Part shown: positions 11,390-22,089 of the stretch, one piece after another | Layout: every line of letters starts with the position of its first letter | Position numbering within the stretch: the stretch's first letter is position 1 | NCBI RefSeq assembly: GCF_905404315.1 | Contig: NC_066275.1 | Coordinates: forward strand, 2,046,001 to 2,110,000 | Direction: 5' to 3' | Source: Leptidea sinapis | Lineage: Eukaryota; Arthropoda; Insecta; Lepidoptera; Pieridae | DNA length: 64,000 nt | Notes under the pieces: generated by a model | Seen by the model: only the letters and a program-made list of their open reading frames with translations | The model's database searches: none | Told to the model about the DNA's origin: nothing | Program-made: the position numbers and the translations under genes

Positions 11390-11849
11390 ACCGTGTTTTC
11401 ACGAGTACGGATCGTATTCGGATCAAACGTAGTGCGAAAGCGCTCTGACGTTATACCAAGTTTATTTGTAGGGCTGATAAGGTATAGTATTAGACTATCT
11501 GTGACATTTTGTACAAATTATGTGTTTTTCAAAATTTATGAGTGATGCAGGATCTTAAGCTGTACAAGCGAAGGTAACGCCTTCAACCGTTTTAGTGCGT
11601 GTTACCACTATGGTATCCATCCGATAACAGATCATTTATAAATCTTGGTATTCTTGTCCAACTCTCCAGAAATCATGGAAATCACATTAAGATAATTAAA
11701 TATTAAGTGACATTTTATATTATTATTTTTGTTATTTTAAGTATCATTTATTGCAAATAAGACGAAATCTGCATATTTCAATATTTTTTTTTGTTTATAA
11801 TTGTAAAATGTTGAATTTTACAATTATTAACTATGATGACTAATTTACA
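11390..11849. other. No recognisable feature
   Basis: Contains a 13-bp perfect hairpin near 11798-11827 ('ataattgtaaaat' and its complement). Nothing else is supported. Confidence 0.5.
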
Positions 11850-11850
11850 T

Positions 11851-12235
11851 TAAGGATTGGTCTCCGCTGCACTCCAAATAGATACCGCACTACCTAAGAA
11901 CAGTAGCTTTTTTATTAAGGCGACTATTAGATGCTTGTGTGCGTGGCAACTTAATTCTCAATGGCATCTTTCAAATTTTATAACATACGCTTCGTATTAT
12001 CTTACATTGAAACTTAATAAAATACAAAATACTTTCAAATGTCTTTCTTATTTCTTGTATTATTTTTACAAAGTTTTACTACGCAATTTGGCATTTGAGT
12101 TTCAATTATTAGCAAAGTTAAACAGAACATGTTGCACGTCAACGTCACACATGGACGTAGTATTAGTGCCACACTTTGCGACTACGCCTGAGGAATCTAG
12201 GTGGAGAGCTGTGCAGACCAATCCTTAATCTAAGG
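11851..12235. mobile_element. MITE with 'ttaaggattggtct' ends, copy 1
   Basis: The left end 'ttaaggattggtctcc' is mirrored by the right end 'agaccaatccttaa'. The inverted repeats continue imperfectly for about 35 bp. The interior matches 21308-21470 in the opposite orientation (for example 'gtcgcaaagtg', 'taatactacg', 'tttgctaataatt'). The 123-codon frame through it is not a known protein and is probably chance. Confidence 0.75.
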
Positions 12236-12396
12236 TTACTAAATTATGGTTACACCATTCAGATGAGGTTATTGTGTAGCTGTAAAAGTAACCTTGATTG
12301 AATCGACTGCAGTATCCCCACCTCACAGTCTCATTGGAATTGCTTGAAAGTTTGTTTACTTTTAAAATCATTTACTAATTTACCAGTTTAATTTAT

Positions 12397-12910
12397 ACCA
12401 GTGGGAAGCACTCCTTTGCACAGGATGCCGGCTAGATTATGGATACCACAACGATGACAATTTCTGCCGTAAAGCAGTAATGTGTAAGCATTATTGTATT
12501 TCGGTCTGAAGGGCGCCGTAGCTAGTGAAATTATTGGGCAAATGAGACTTAACTTCTTACGTCTTAAGGTCTTCTTCACAGTCGTTCCCTCATTGCTGAG
12601 GATCGTGACTCCGCATAAGTTCGTCTACAGCTTTCCTCCATCTGTTTCGGTCTGTCGCATGGTGGAGTGCGATGCTGATGGGTTGTTTAGTCTGCTCGGA
12701 TATATGGTCAGACCAGCGTCGTGGGCTCCGGCCTCTTGGTCTCTTCCCCTCAATTTTCCCGGTGACGTCTTAAGGTGACGAGCGCAATTGTTGTGCCGCT
12801 CAGAATTTTTGGGTTTTTCTACAGTCCTGAGCGAATTGTAATGGACATGGCTTATCTATTACCATTAGCTGAACGTCCTGCCCGTCTCGTCCCTTATTTT
12901 CATAAACAAA
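12397..12910 (+). repeat. Short A-tailed repeat, copy 2, split by an insertion
   Basis: Same family as 9274-9550, in forward orientation. It is interrupted by 12571-12764 plus a 12-bp target duplication. The two halves join correctly if the insert is removed. Confidence 0.85.
12571..12764 (-). mobile_element. RTE-like 3' end inserted in the short repeat
   Basis: Flanked by the 12-bp direct repeat 'acgtcttaaggt' at 12559-12570 and 12765-12776. Minus-strand translation gives GKIEGKRPRGRSPRRWSD followed by RNRWRKAVDELMRSHDP, the usual C-terminal signature of RTE-clade ORFs. It ends in a short 'gaagaag' tail rather than poly(A), as RTE elements do. Only the last 60 or so codons were copied. Confidence 0.85.
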
Positions 12911-12911
12911 A

Positions 12912-13677
12912 ATTTATTCTCATAGTATATCGACATTAAGTTGTGATATACCAAAAAATAACCGGCAGCTTATAAGAAATATAATAAGTTTCTTTGTTAG
13001 TACGCAGAATCTAGTTGAGGTAAATAATTGACGGAGAATAAAAGAGATATCTTGACGAAGTTGATACTATCCATTGGAAATTTGCGGCATAATAACACTA
13101 ATTTATAAAGATACAAAGTTCAAATTAGCACCTGCAATTTAATCAAATAACTATTTAACGTAGATAAATAAGCGAGCAAACCTGTGTGTCATTGAGTATT
13201 CAATTTAGAGACGCTCAACGCAATACATACTAATTAATTAGCTCAAGATGTTTGTATTCGCTGCTTCGGGAAAGCAGTACTAAGGATGTTACGAATTCAA
13301 TTATGTTATAAATATGAACATCAACAATATTAAGTTGTAATTATATCTCTTATTTACTTATTTCCTTTGATACGAAAATCCTTGGAGAGTCTTTAGATTC
13401 ATCATTCGATTTATATGTACCGTATTTATTTCTACTTAAAGAAAAGTTGATTTTTGTGACATTAAAACTAATTAAATATCTTAATATACTTTTTATTGTT
13501 ATATCATATTCAATAATTTAATTCGTCTCGATTGATATTAAATCTCGTTCTACCGAAAAAGTTTACCGACAAGCTGTGTAGGAAGTATAATCATTTTCAT
13601 AATCCGATTTAAACGTAGCGGTTAAAATATATTATTTAACGACCTTACAAATAAACTTGTTATAACTGATGATAAAC
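12912..13677. other. No recognisable feature
   Basis: AT-rich spacer without a supported feature. Confidence 0.5.
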
Positions 13678-13815
13678 AAAGAAAATGCAAAATGTTTACA
13701 ATATCGTTGACAACACTGTCAATACAATGATAATTCTGAAGTTTTCCGAATGACAGGCTGCCTTGCAAATAAACGCGGGAAACGATGTACGTCCGAATAA
13801 ACTAATCTTAAGGAC
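13678..13815. repeat. Partial copy of the 11.2-kb MITE, inverted
   Basis: Its reverse complement aligns with 11245-11370, including 'cccgcgtttattt', 'gaaaacttcagaatt' and the 'aacattttgca' end. Confidence 0.7.
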
Positions 13816-13819
13816 GCGT

Positions 13820-14529
13820 TTACGAATCCGACAAAAATAAGATATTTTTCGGTAGAGTTTGTGATGAAATGAAACTAAATCTAACAAAACTAAAAATTGC
13901 CACAAATAGATTACTTCTTTATGTCCAATCAGCGGGAAATATTTGCTTTGAAATTTTGATATTTTTATGTCGTAAAAACGATTATCCGTTACCTCTTCAC
14001 ACAAAATTGACGAAATGGGGTTTCATTCAGGATCAGTTTTCTCCTACTACTTACATAATTTTGTCTCTTAAAAATTACGTAAGGAAAGCAGATATAAAAT
14101 TTTCAAAAACTCGGGAAATAAATTAATGAATATGTTATAAATAATCTCAGAATAAAAATAAAAATGAATCGTCTAAAATTCATATTTTTTTCTGATAAGC
14201 ATGAGCTTTAAAGTGTGGTATTAAGGGTTATTTTATTTTGTCACTCCGTACGCATCCCACAGAAAGATCTATCGAAACAACGTCAGTCCGCGCTCGGCCG
14301 CCGTCGTGGGTAGACACTGTGTCGGTTGTAGGCAGCAGCTCGTACTCGGAAAGATCGCTGTACGAACATGAATATTTTTTATAAGCTCTACTATACTGTC
14401 TTTGATACTTTACATATTTTGTACGCAGTCAGATTTTCAAAAAAATATTGTTTTATTATTATTGTGTTTATGTTTCTGTATTTTTTTGAAGAATTGGTGA
14501 TTTATAAGTTCATCTATGGCGCTGCGCTT
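13820..14529. other. Unique sequence with one GC-rich patch
   Basis: Mostly AT-rich. About 14277-14370 is clearly richer in G+C and CpG than its surroundings and contains TCAGT at 14284, a match to the insect initiator. An ATG follows at about 14368, but the frame is not recognisable. A promoter is possible but not shown. Confidence 0.25.
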
Positions 14530-14812
14530 GCGCCTATGAAATTTACAAACTTCTCTTCATGGGTGTCATTTTCATGGTTTTCGGGGTCAACAATATCGAA
14601 TATCAGGTCAAAATCGAAATCTAAGATGGCGCCTATGAAATATACCAACTTCTCTTCATGGGTGTCATTTTCATGGTTTTCGGGGTAAATAATAACGAAT
14701 ATCGGGTCAAAATCAAAATCCAAGATGGCGCCTATGAATTTTAACAACTTCTCTTCATGGGTGTCATTTTCATGATTTCGGGGTCAACAATAACGAATGT
14801 CGGGTCAAAATC
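14530..14812. repeat. Minisatellite, three units of 99 bp
   Basis: Units begin with 'gcgcctatgaa' at 14530, 14629 and 14728. Each has 'acttctcttcatgggtgtca' and 'ggtcaaaatc'. The period is a multiple of three, so open frames run through on both strands without being evidence of a gene. Confidence 0.9.
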
Positions 14813-14814
14813 GA

Positions 14815-15195
14815 TAAATTAATCATAAGTTATAAGCTATTACATAAATGTAACGTATATCTTCCTTAATCCCGCATTATTTTCAAAAGACCAAAGGAAA
14901 TGTCATGTATCAAACCTGAATCTAACTTTCAAACCATCCAACGATACCCCACAAGGTGGTCTCCAGTATTTTTTTCAACTCCACTTTTAGGGGAGGTGTT
15001 CTTAGGAGGAAAGCTACGTCCAAAGCACCAGACAACACAAAAAATGGCGTGGGTACAAAGTACACATGTCAAGTGAAAATTATTTGTGAAAACCAATTTT
15101 TAAATCTCGTTTATATTAATAATTATCCTAATTTGTTCTCTTAACTAATTGATTTATGCCAATATTAGAAATTATTAGATGTTTTACTAATCATT
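14815..15195. other. No recognisable feature
   Basis: Nothing supported. The short frame at 14956-15144 has no recognised family. Confidence 0.5.
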
Positions 15196-15197
15196 AT

Positions 15198-15440
15198 TAC
15201 TCATTAAACCTGCACGATACAAAGCTAGTAGGGAAGATGTTCTACTCACTCGTGGCCGCGCGCTAAACCTGCATGATACAACGCTAGTAGTGAAGTTGTT
15301 TTACTTCATAGCGGTACCATCTACTTCATGCTACATTCGCATTTTCTCACTCTATCTCAATCAGACTCAATCTCCCTCCCCTCTTCTTGGATAAAAACGT
15401 CCTTTATATTCGTGAGACTTTATTCCGTTTCATCCGTAAA
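15198..15440 (+). repeat. Composite repeat, copy 1 (short tandem units)
   Basis: Two units of roughly 60 bp begin 'aaacctgcacgatacaa' and 'aaacctgcatgatacaa' and contain 'ggccgcgcgc'. They are followed by 'cttcatgctac' and a 'ctcactctatctcaat' stretch and 'tcatccgta'. The same order occurs at 63211-63520 with three units. Class unknown. Confidence 0.8.
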
Positions 15441-15446
15441 TATTTG

Positions 15447-15970
15447 GATTTTTGATTTCAATATAATTTGGATTTCAAAAATGATCCAATATCGTTCTCT
15501 GCACCCTCGATAACCTCCGATACGATACCTTTATTGTGGAAATCATAATTTTGCGCGGCGGCCATCTTGGGTTTCAAAAATGATCCCAAAATCGTTCTCT
15601 ACACCCTCGATAACCTCGGATACGATACCCATATTGTTAAATCTTAATTTTGCGCGGCGGCCATCTTGGATTTCAAAAATGATCCCAAAATCGTTCTCTG
15701 CATCCTCGTTAACCTCGGATACGATACCCATATTGTTGTAATCATACTTTTGCGCGGCGGCCATCTTGCGTTTCAAAAATGATCCCAAAATCGTTCTCTA
15801 CTCCCTCGATAACCTCGGATACGATACCCATATTGCTGAAATCATAATTTTGCGCGGCGGCCATCTTGGATTTCAAAAATGATCCCAAAATCGTTCTCTG
15901 CACCCTCGATAACCTCGGATACGATACCCATATTGCTGAAATCATAATTTTTCGCGGCGGCCATCTTAAA
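15447..15970. repeat. Minisatellite, about five units of 99-100 bp
   Basis: The marker 'gcgcggcggccatctt' starts at 15553, 15652, 15752 and 15852, with a variant at 15952 and a partial unit before the first. Each unit also has 'tgatcccaaaatcgttctct' and 'acctcggatacgatac'. Frames through the array are not genes. It directly follows the composite repeat at 15198. Confidence 0.9.
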
Positions 15971-15974
15971 TTTA

Positions 15975-16432
15975 AAAAAAACTGCGTTTACTGCACACGA
16001 CGTTATGCGACAGAATTGCCATCTAAAGCTCTAATATCTACTAAACGAATACATCAACCAATTATCAAAAATACATAGGCATTAAAAAAAAACAAAATTC
16101 AAACATGCTAAAGTATCAAATTCATTTGATTCCTGCAATTAACTTTAAGTACGTGTATGTGTTTGAGCGGTGTCAGTGTAGTGGTGCGATTCGATACCTC
16201 TCTGTTTTGAGAACGCGTCCTTAAAGTCTCAATAAATATAAAATATAAACTAGTAAAAATATCATTAGGATATTTAATCTTTAGTTCAGAGATAAATTCA
16301 TATAATGATTGTTCAGCTGATGTTTGGGTGCCATTTTGTGGAAAATAGCAGCAAAATATTCGTAACATGGTTAAAGTAGAGAATTGATTTACACATAAGT
16401 AAATATTAATATTTATTATGATTTTATATGTT
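15975..16432. other. No recognisable feature
   Basis: AT-rich spacer before the Daphne-like nest. A 114-codon minus-strand frame has no recognised family. Confidence 0.45.
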
Positions 16433-16506
16433 TTAAAAGCATAAAAAGGCATTTATTTTCTCAAAATTGATTCCTTTACAATTTTTTTTGAAGTCATTTC
16501 TAATGT
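16433..16506 (-). mobile_element. Older Daphne-like copy, terminal piece of its 3' end
   Basis: Reverse complement of the last roughly 65 bases of the CR1/Daphne-like tail ('ggcatttattttctcaaaat', 'gattccttta', 'gtcatttct'). It continues logically into 20477-20760, on the far side of the 4-kb plus-strand element, so the two pieces were one antisense copy before the insertion. Confidence 0.85.
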
Positions 16507-16514
16507 TAATGTTA

Positions 16515-17339
16515 ATGTTCTTAATTAAATTAGGCAATGAAAACATGGAACACTTTGAATCCTTTATAAACAATAATAATATGTGCCACTGCTCCAGCAA
16601 AACTAATAAACATTCACTAGAAAATTATCAAGACCTAAGTGTATCCCCATTAAAAACTAGTCAAAGTATGGATACAAGTGCATCAAGTAGGTTTATATTA
16701 TTTTCAGACAAAATTGGCCAAGGGTTTGGACCTTTATTAAATAATGCAGTTGCAAAGAATTGTGAGTTGATAAATATATGTAAACCCAATATAACTTTCA
16801 ATAACCTCATAAATTCCATACCAAAAATAAATCTAAAAGAAAAAACAATCATAGGTATAATGTTTGGTAATAACTCTCATAATATTAGAAATAAGGACCT
16901 AATTAAAAATATAGAAAAATTAATTAATATTTCCAATAAGACAAAATCTAAAGTGATGATGTGTACATTCCCATACTCCTCGGATTTGACACAGGAGCAA
17001 AATAGAAAAATATTTAAATTAAATACAACTTTGTATAATGCGACATTCCACAACAATGAAAATTTAATTTTATTTGACACAAATAAATTCATTAATTATA
17101 AAATGAAAATAACCAATGGTAACCTATACCTACCATTTAGAGTTAAGCGACAGCTGGCTACTTTAGTAGCTTATAGTCTTAGTCAACAAACTACTTCCTC
17201 TGTAGTATTATTTAATAAACATGCCTCTATTGGGCAAAATTGTAAAAAAATCGACATACAAGCCCCTATTGGGGAATGTATTAGTACTAATGTACAAAAA
17301 TATAACAATGAAGATTTTTCTTCAATTAATTTAAATTAA
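16515..17339 (+). CDS. ORF1-like protein with a degenerate SGNH/esterase-like domain
   Basis: The frame is open further left to 16467, but that part lies in the older antisense copy and starts at TTG. The first ATG after the join is at 16515. The protein is rich in Asn, Ile and Lys. The block RFILFSDKIGQGFGPLL resembles the first block of SGNH/GDSL-type domains found in ORFs of CR1-like elements, where strand 1 is followed by a nucleophile loop. Here the usual Asp-Ser reads Asp-Lys, so the nucleophile may be lost. A later IIGIMFGNNSHN block fits the Asn-containing motif. Function in the element is not well established. The frame ends five bases before the EN-RT frame. Confidence 0.5.
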   Translation: MFLIKLGNENMEHFESFINNNNMCHCSSKTNKHSLENYQDLSVSPLKTSQSMDTSASSRFILFSDKIGQGFGPLLNNAVAKNCELINICKPNITFNNLINSIPKINLKEKTIIGIMFGNNSHNIRNKDLIKNIEKLINISNKTKSKVMMCTFPYSSDLTQEQNRKIFKLNTTLYNATFHNNENLILFDTNKFINYKMKITNGNLYLPFRVKRQLATLVAYSLSQQTTSSVVLFNKHASIGQNCKKIDIQAPIGECISTNVQKYNNEDFSSINLN

Positions 17340-17344
17340 GTTAT

Positions 17345-19600
17345 TTGACAAGGGAGGACAACTCTTGCAATATCATACAAAATAGGCAACATTCACCAAA
17401 TATAAATGTTACTGCTATACATAATCATAATATAAAGCTCATAAATATTGTTCACCAGAATATACAAGGTATCTCAAGTAAGGAATTAGAAATTGAACTG
17501 TTTTTGAGCTGCTGTAATATAGATATATTATGTATTACAGAACATTGGCGTAAGAGTCATCAGCTCCAGTTTAGTTTTAGAGAACATAAAGTAGTCAGTT
17601 CGTTTTGTAGAAGTAGGGCAATACATGGAGGTTCCCTAATTATTATTAATAATAGATTAAAATGTAAAAATAGAAGAGATATTGTTAATCTCTCTATATA
17701 ACAACTAATTGAGATAGCTTGTATAGAACTAGAGCAATTTATTATTGTAAGTGTATACCGCCCCCCCACTGCATCATATGAACAATTCCAACATAGAATG
17801 GAGGAGGTACTATCAAAATTTAGCAAAACTAGCAAGTCAATTATAGTGTGTGGAGATTTTAATATAAACTTGCTTGAACCTTCGGCCAATTGTACTAGCC
17901 TTAAAAATTTATTTCAAAGTTTTAATTTGTTCAATGTATTTTGGGAACCTACTAGAATCACTTCTACAACAGCAACCTGTTTAGATAATATTTTTACAGA
18001 TGTTACTATTACTAGAAAACTCATAATTAATAATCTTCAGTCCGACCATAGTGGGCAACTTATAAAAGTAAATACAAGATTGGACAATGTCAGACCAAAA
18101 AAGGTGACGATTATACCAGTTACGGGTAGCCGTCTTGAGAGGTTTAGAAATAATTTGGTAAATACGATACCATTTTTACACTGTGGTGAAACTGCTAATT
18201 TTCACTATAACTTAGTCTTCAATTCCTTCTGTGAGGAATTTGACAGGATTTTTACTCCAGTAACGGTGATAGTAAACAACAAACAAAGTTTTAATGATTG
18301 GGCAACAATGGGTATCCACAAAAGTCGTAAACGCTTATATGACCTTTATTATGAGAAACATTACAATAATAGTGAAGAATTTAAAATATATGTAAAAAAA
18401 TACTCCAAGCTTTTTAAAATAGTTTGTCATGAAGCGAAAACACGTTTCATTGCAGATAAAATTAAAAACAGTAATAATAAAGTAAAAGCGACTTGGAGTG
18501 TAATTAACAATGAAACTGGTAGATCGAATTGCCGTAACACCTCTATCTGTTTAAATATTAATAATCGCGTTATAAATTCGGAAATAGAAATTGCAAATGA
18601 ATTTGATAAATACTTCTCCGAAATCCCGATTGTCACGACCAAATACCTTAACTCTTCGCCAAAAGCAGCATATGATATGCTTAAATTACACGTACCAGTA
18701 TCTTCTACTGACTTGAAATTTAAGTATGTTACAGGTAGCGATATAATAAAAATCTTCAAATTAATTAACCTAAAAAATACAAAAGACCTATGGGGCCATT
18801 CGACTAATATTGTTAAATACATACTTGACATTATAGCACCTGAATTAGCAATAATATTTAATGAATGCATAGATGAGGGTGTGTTCCCTGACCTCATGAA
18901 ATACAGCAAAGTTATACCTTTGTTTAAATCGGGCAGTTCTTTTGACCCTGCTAATTTCAGACCTATTTCAATTCTGCCTGTTTTTAGTAAAATTTTTGAA
19001 AAACTTTTGCTTCAGCAGCTACAAATGCATTTTTGTAAATTAATGAACAAAAATCAGTTTGGTTTCACTAGGGGTTTATCAACAATTAATGCGGGTACTA
19101 GACTCATTGAGCACATCTTTGACGCCTGGGAAGAGTCACAGGATGCATTGGGCATTTTTTGTGATTTGTCAAAAGCATTTGACTGCGTCCACCATGAAAC
19201 TTTACTCCTAAAACTAAAGCATTATGGAGTGAAAAATAGAGCCCTAAATCTGTTAAAATCATATTTAAGCGAAAGAGTTCAGATAGTCGATGTAAATGGC
19301 AAACGGTGTTCGGGTAAACCTGTGCGAATAGGTGTTCCACAGGGTTCTATTCTCGGTCCTTTCTTGTTTCTTATATATATTAACGATCTACCGTTTGTGG
19401 TAGATGATAGCCATGAGATTGTATTGTTTGCTGATGATACTTCACTTATTTTTAAAGTGAAGCGACGTGCGGATATTGATGACGAGGTAAGCAATGCACT
19501 CTCAAAGATAGTGCGTTGGTTTGAGACGAATAATCTGCACTTAAACAGTAAAAAAAACAAAGTGTTTACGGTTCATTACACCAAACACAGCGGAGGTACA
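17345..19600 (+). pseudogene. Endonuclease-reverse transcriptase ORF, broken
   Basis: The nominal start at 17345 is TTG and probably not real. The endonuclease part begins IVHQNIQGISSKE and ILCITEHW. An in-frame TAA at 17699-17701 interrupts it. It then continues SVYRPP, CGDFNIN (about 17850), LDNIFTD and SDHSGQ, the expected catalytic motifs. The reverse transcriptase follows: IPLFKSGSSFDPANFRPISI, FCDLSKAFD (first Asp, about 19163), GVPQGSILGP and LFADDT (catalytic Asp pair at 19433-19438). All RT catalytic residues are intact. A frameshift at about 19585-19605 moves the C-terminal part into another frame. The stop and the shift make this a pseudogene. Confidence 0.9.
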
Positions 19601-19604
19601 AACC

Positions 19605-20261
19605 AACGTACTTATAAATGACCAGAGATTGGAACTTGTGGACACTACGGTCTTCCTGGGTATCACGTTAGATAAAAAGCTTCAGTGGGGACCACATATT
19701 ACCCATCTAGCAGATAGACTCAGCTCTGCGGCATATGCAGTTAGAAAGATTAGAGAGTACACGAATGTTGCGACCGCTAGATTAGTGTACTTTAGTTATT
19801 TTCACTGCATCATGACGTACGGTATATTACTATGGGGTCATGCTGCTGACATTGATATAGTGTTTGCTCTGCAAAAGAGAGCTGTTCGTGCTATATATCA
19901 GCTTGGTTATAGACAGTCTCTCAAAGAAAAATTTAAAGAAATAAATATTATGACTGTTTATTGTCAGTACATTTATGAAAATTTAATATATGTTCACAAA
20001 AATCGTCACCTTTTTGCTCTTAATAGTGATTTTCATTATTATAACACTAGAAATAAGGGATTGCTTGTAACTAATTCTAGTAGGCTTCATAAGATACATA
20101 ATAGCTTTAAGGGTAAATGTATACACTTCTACAATAAAGTCCCAGCCACTGTTCAGGCATTGTCTATAAATAAATTTAAATGTTTTATAAAAACATGGCT
20201 CTGTCGTAAATCCTATTACTCCACTGCTGAATATCTAAATGATCGGACAGCCTGGGACTAG
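19605..20261 (+). pseudogene. C-terminal part of the Daphne-like RT ORF
   Basis: Reads VDTTVFLGITLDKKLQWGPH and continues through HCIMTYGILLWGHAAD, LQKRAVRAIYQLG, and HYYNTRNKG to a final STAEYLNDRTAWD. This is the thumb and C-terminal region that follows the RT core in CR1/Jockey-group elements. It is complete to the stop at 20259-20261 but is out of frame with the RT core. A 3' UTR of about 215 bp follows with hairpin-prone 'gctgggagagtttcttgcgc' sequence. Confidence 0.85.
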
Positions 20262-20476
20262 ATTGTGATTATTTTATAGCAACTGTACAATATTGTATAT
20301 TTTTATTGAAAAGAGCGCAAAAAAAAGAATGCTGGGAGAGTTTCTTGCGCCGCTTCTTCTCTCTCAGAGCGCCATTTGTTTCCGAAGCGGTAGTAGTATC
20401 TAGTAGTATAAGAAATGACATCAAAAAGAATTCTAAAGGAATCAATTTTGAGAAAATAAATGCCTTTTATGCCTTT

Positions 20477-20760
20477 TAATGTACTAGATACTACTACCGC
20501 TTCTGAAACAAATGGTGCTCTGGGAGAGAAGAAGCAGCGCAAGAAACTCTCCCAGCATTCTTTTTTTGCGCTCTTTTCAATAAAAATATACAATACTGTA
20601 CAGTCATTTCTATCGCTATAAAATAATCATAATCTAGTCCCAGGCTGTCCGATCACTTAGATATACAGCTGTGGAGTAATAGGATTTACGACAGAGCCGT
20701 TTTTAATAAAACATTTAATTTTATTACAATTTATAAAGGTAAATATTTTTTCAATGGTGT
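20477..20760 (-). mobile_element. Older Daphne-like copy, remaining part of its 3' end
   Basis: Reverse complement of the same 3' UTR (for example 'actactaccgcttctgaaac', 'gggagagaagaagcagcgca') and the last codons of the C-terminal ORF near 20640-20710. It starts where the antisense piece at 16433-16506 stops. Coding similarity fades at about 20760. Confidence 0.85.
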
Positions 20761-20764
20761 TGTA

Positions 20765-21300
20765 ATTATTAAATTTGATGAAGAATTGGGGAAGTTATAG
20801 CATATCCTTACAAAAACACCTTTGAAAAATAATATGAAGCGATAATGGCTTTGCAACTCTCAACTGCATCGCCTATTTTGATGTTCAGCTTAAAGATATT
20901 TTTTATTAACTAGCGTACCTGAATTTATAATACAAAATTGTGGAAACGTAGAATACCGTAGAAAATAAAATAATTTTATCGACATCAATAAATAAACAGG
21001 TAAGTCATGAAGTAAGAATAAAGAAACCCGGATACCCGAAATGCTAATAAAAGCGATCGGGCTTGCAGATACATACACAATGAATATTTCATATCTTTAC
21101 AACCAGTTTGCAAGAATTCTCTATTGTGACAGGGTTGTTTTAATAAAATCCTTTGCCATTGATTTCATAAAAGAGAATGTAAGAATTGCTTGGAATGAAA
21201 CTTAACTTATATTTTTCATTAAAACTTGCTAATATGCAGCGTTAAGCACAAATTGACGTTTAAATTAGTACATATTTGACTGTTTTGTTATGCTAAAAGC
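20765..21300. other. No recognisable feature
   Basis: May contain further decayed sequence of the older antisense Daphne-like copy. I could not align it. Confidence 0.4.
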
Positions 21301-21307
21301 TATCGCA

Positions 21308-21648
21308 GGTGCAGTCGCAAAGTGCAGCAACTAATACTACGCCCAAGTGGGCGTACTCGAGCCACTCTCGAACAACGTGTGACGTTGTCGTGCCACGTCA
21401 TGTTCTGTTAATCTTTGCTAATAATTAAAACTAAGATGCGCCAGGTTGGGTAGTAAAACTTTGTAAAAAGAAAACTCCGAGAATTAAGAACTGAGAACAC
21501 ATATTATCATCAGTAAGTATTTTAAATTTTATTAATTTCAATGTAAAATAACACAAGTGTCTAATAGTTGCCGTAATGAAAAAGCTATTGTTGTTAGGTA
21601 GTGCGGTATCTAGTTAGAGCGCAGCGGAGAACAATCCTTAATCTAAGG
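21308..21648. mobile_element. MITE with 'ttaaggattggtct' ends, copy 2
   Basis: Opposite orientation to 11851-12235. The right end 'aacaatccttaatctaagg' and the interior 'gcagtcgcaaagtgcagcaa' match. The left end is not a clear terminal repeat, so this copy is probably truncated. Confidence 0.7.
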
Positions 21649-21659
21649 CTAAAAGTATT

Positions 21660-22088
21660 GTTTCGGAAATACATTTTATATTAGATACCACACAAAGTGA
21701 ACTCGTATCAAATTGGACGCATCAAGTACTAATAAATAAAAGTAATAAAATAAAGTTCTTAATACTTTAAATACATTTTCTTAAATCAACTAAAGATTTA
21801 TCTTTATATAAATAATGAAAATGGTCTTTGTTTGAGGCTCTTTCAAGCCTAAGCCACTGATCGTATCGACATGAAACTACCACCATTCGATGCGAAATTT
21901 ATCCTAAATGGTTTATGGCTTATTTTTTTAATGTTTAATTTATTTCCTTTTAAAATTCACCCAGTGAAGCGGGCGGAATCTGCTAGTGCAATATAAAGAA
22001 ACGGATTGTATTTGTTGATATATGTACATACATGTGTGTTGTTTTGTTGGTGTGTTTAATTAATAATGTTTTAATGAGTAAATTTAAA
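21660..22088. other. No recognisable feature
   Basis: AT-rich spacer. Nothing is supported. Confidence 0.5.
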
Positions 22089-22089
22089 T

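Larger units (their letters stand above)
16507..20476 (+). mobile_element. CR1/Daphne-like non-LTR retrotransposon, 3.97 kb
   Basis: Contains an esterase-like ORF, an apurinic-type endonuclease, a reverse transcriptase and a C-terminal region, ending in an '(atgcctttt)' tail. It is inserted in an antisense copy of its own 3' end. 'taatgt' is at 16501-16506 on the left and 20477-20482 on the right, the likely target duplication. The left end repeats 'taatgt' twice more, so the exact 5' base is uncertain. The 5' end is probably truncated inside ORF1. One in-frame stop and one frameshift disable it. Placement in the Daphne/CR1 group rests on ORF order and C-terminal sequence, not on a tree. Confidence 0.8.

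Noticed and set aside
15543..15945. Minus-strand frames with a repeated NDFGIIFE-type peptide
   Set aside because: They are translations of the 100-bp minisatellite; periodicity explains the open frames.
14530..15970. CRISPR-like array
   Set aside because: Units are whole 99-100 bp tandem repeats without repeat-spacer alternation, in an insect-like sequence.
16108..16452. 114-codon minus-strand frame
   Set aside because: Part of it lies in the antisense Daphne-like tail; no recognised domain.
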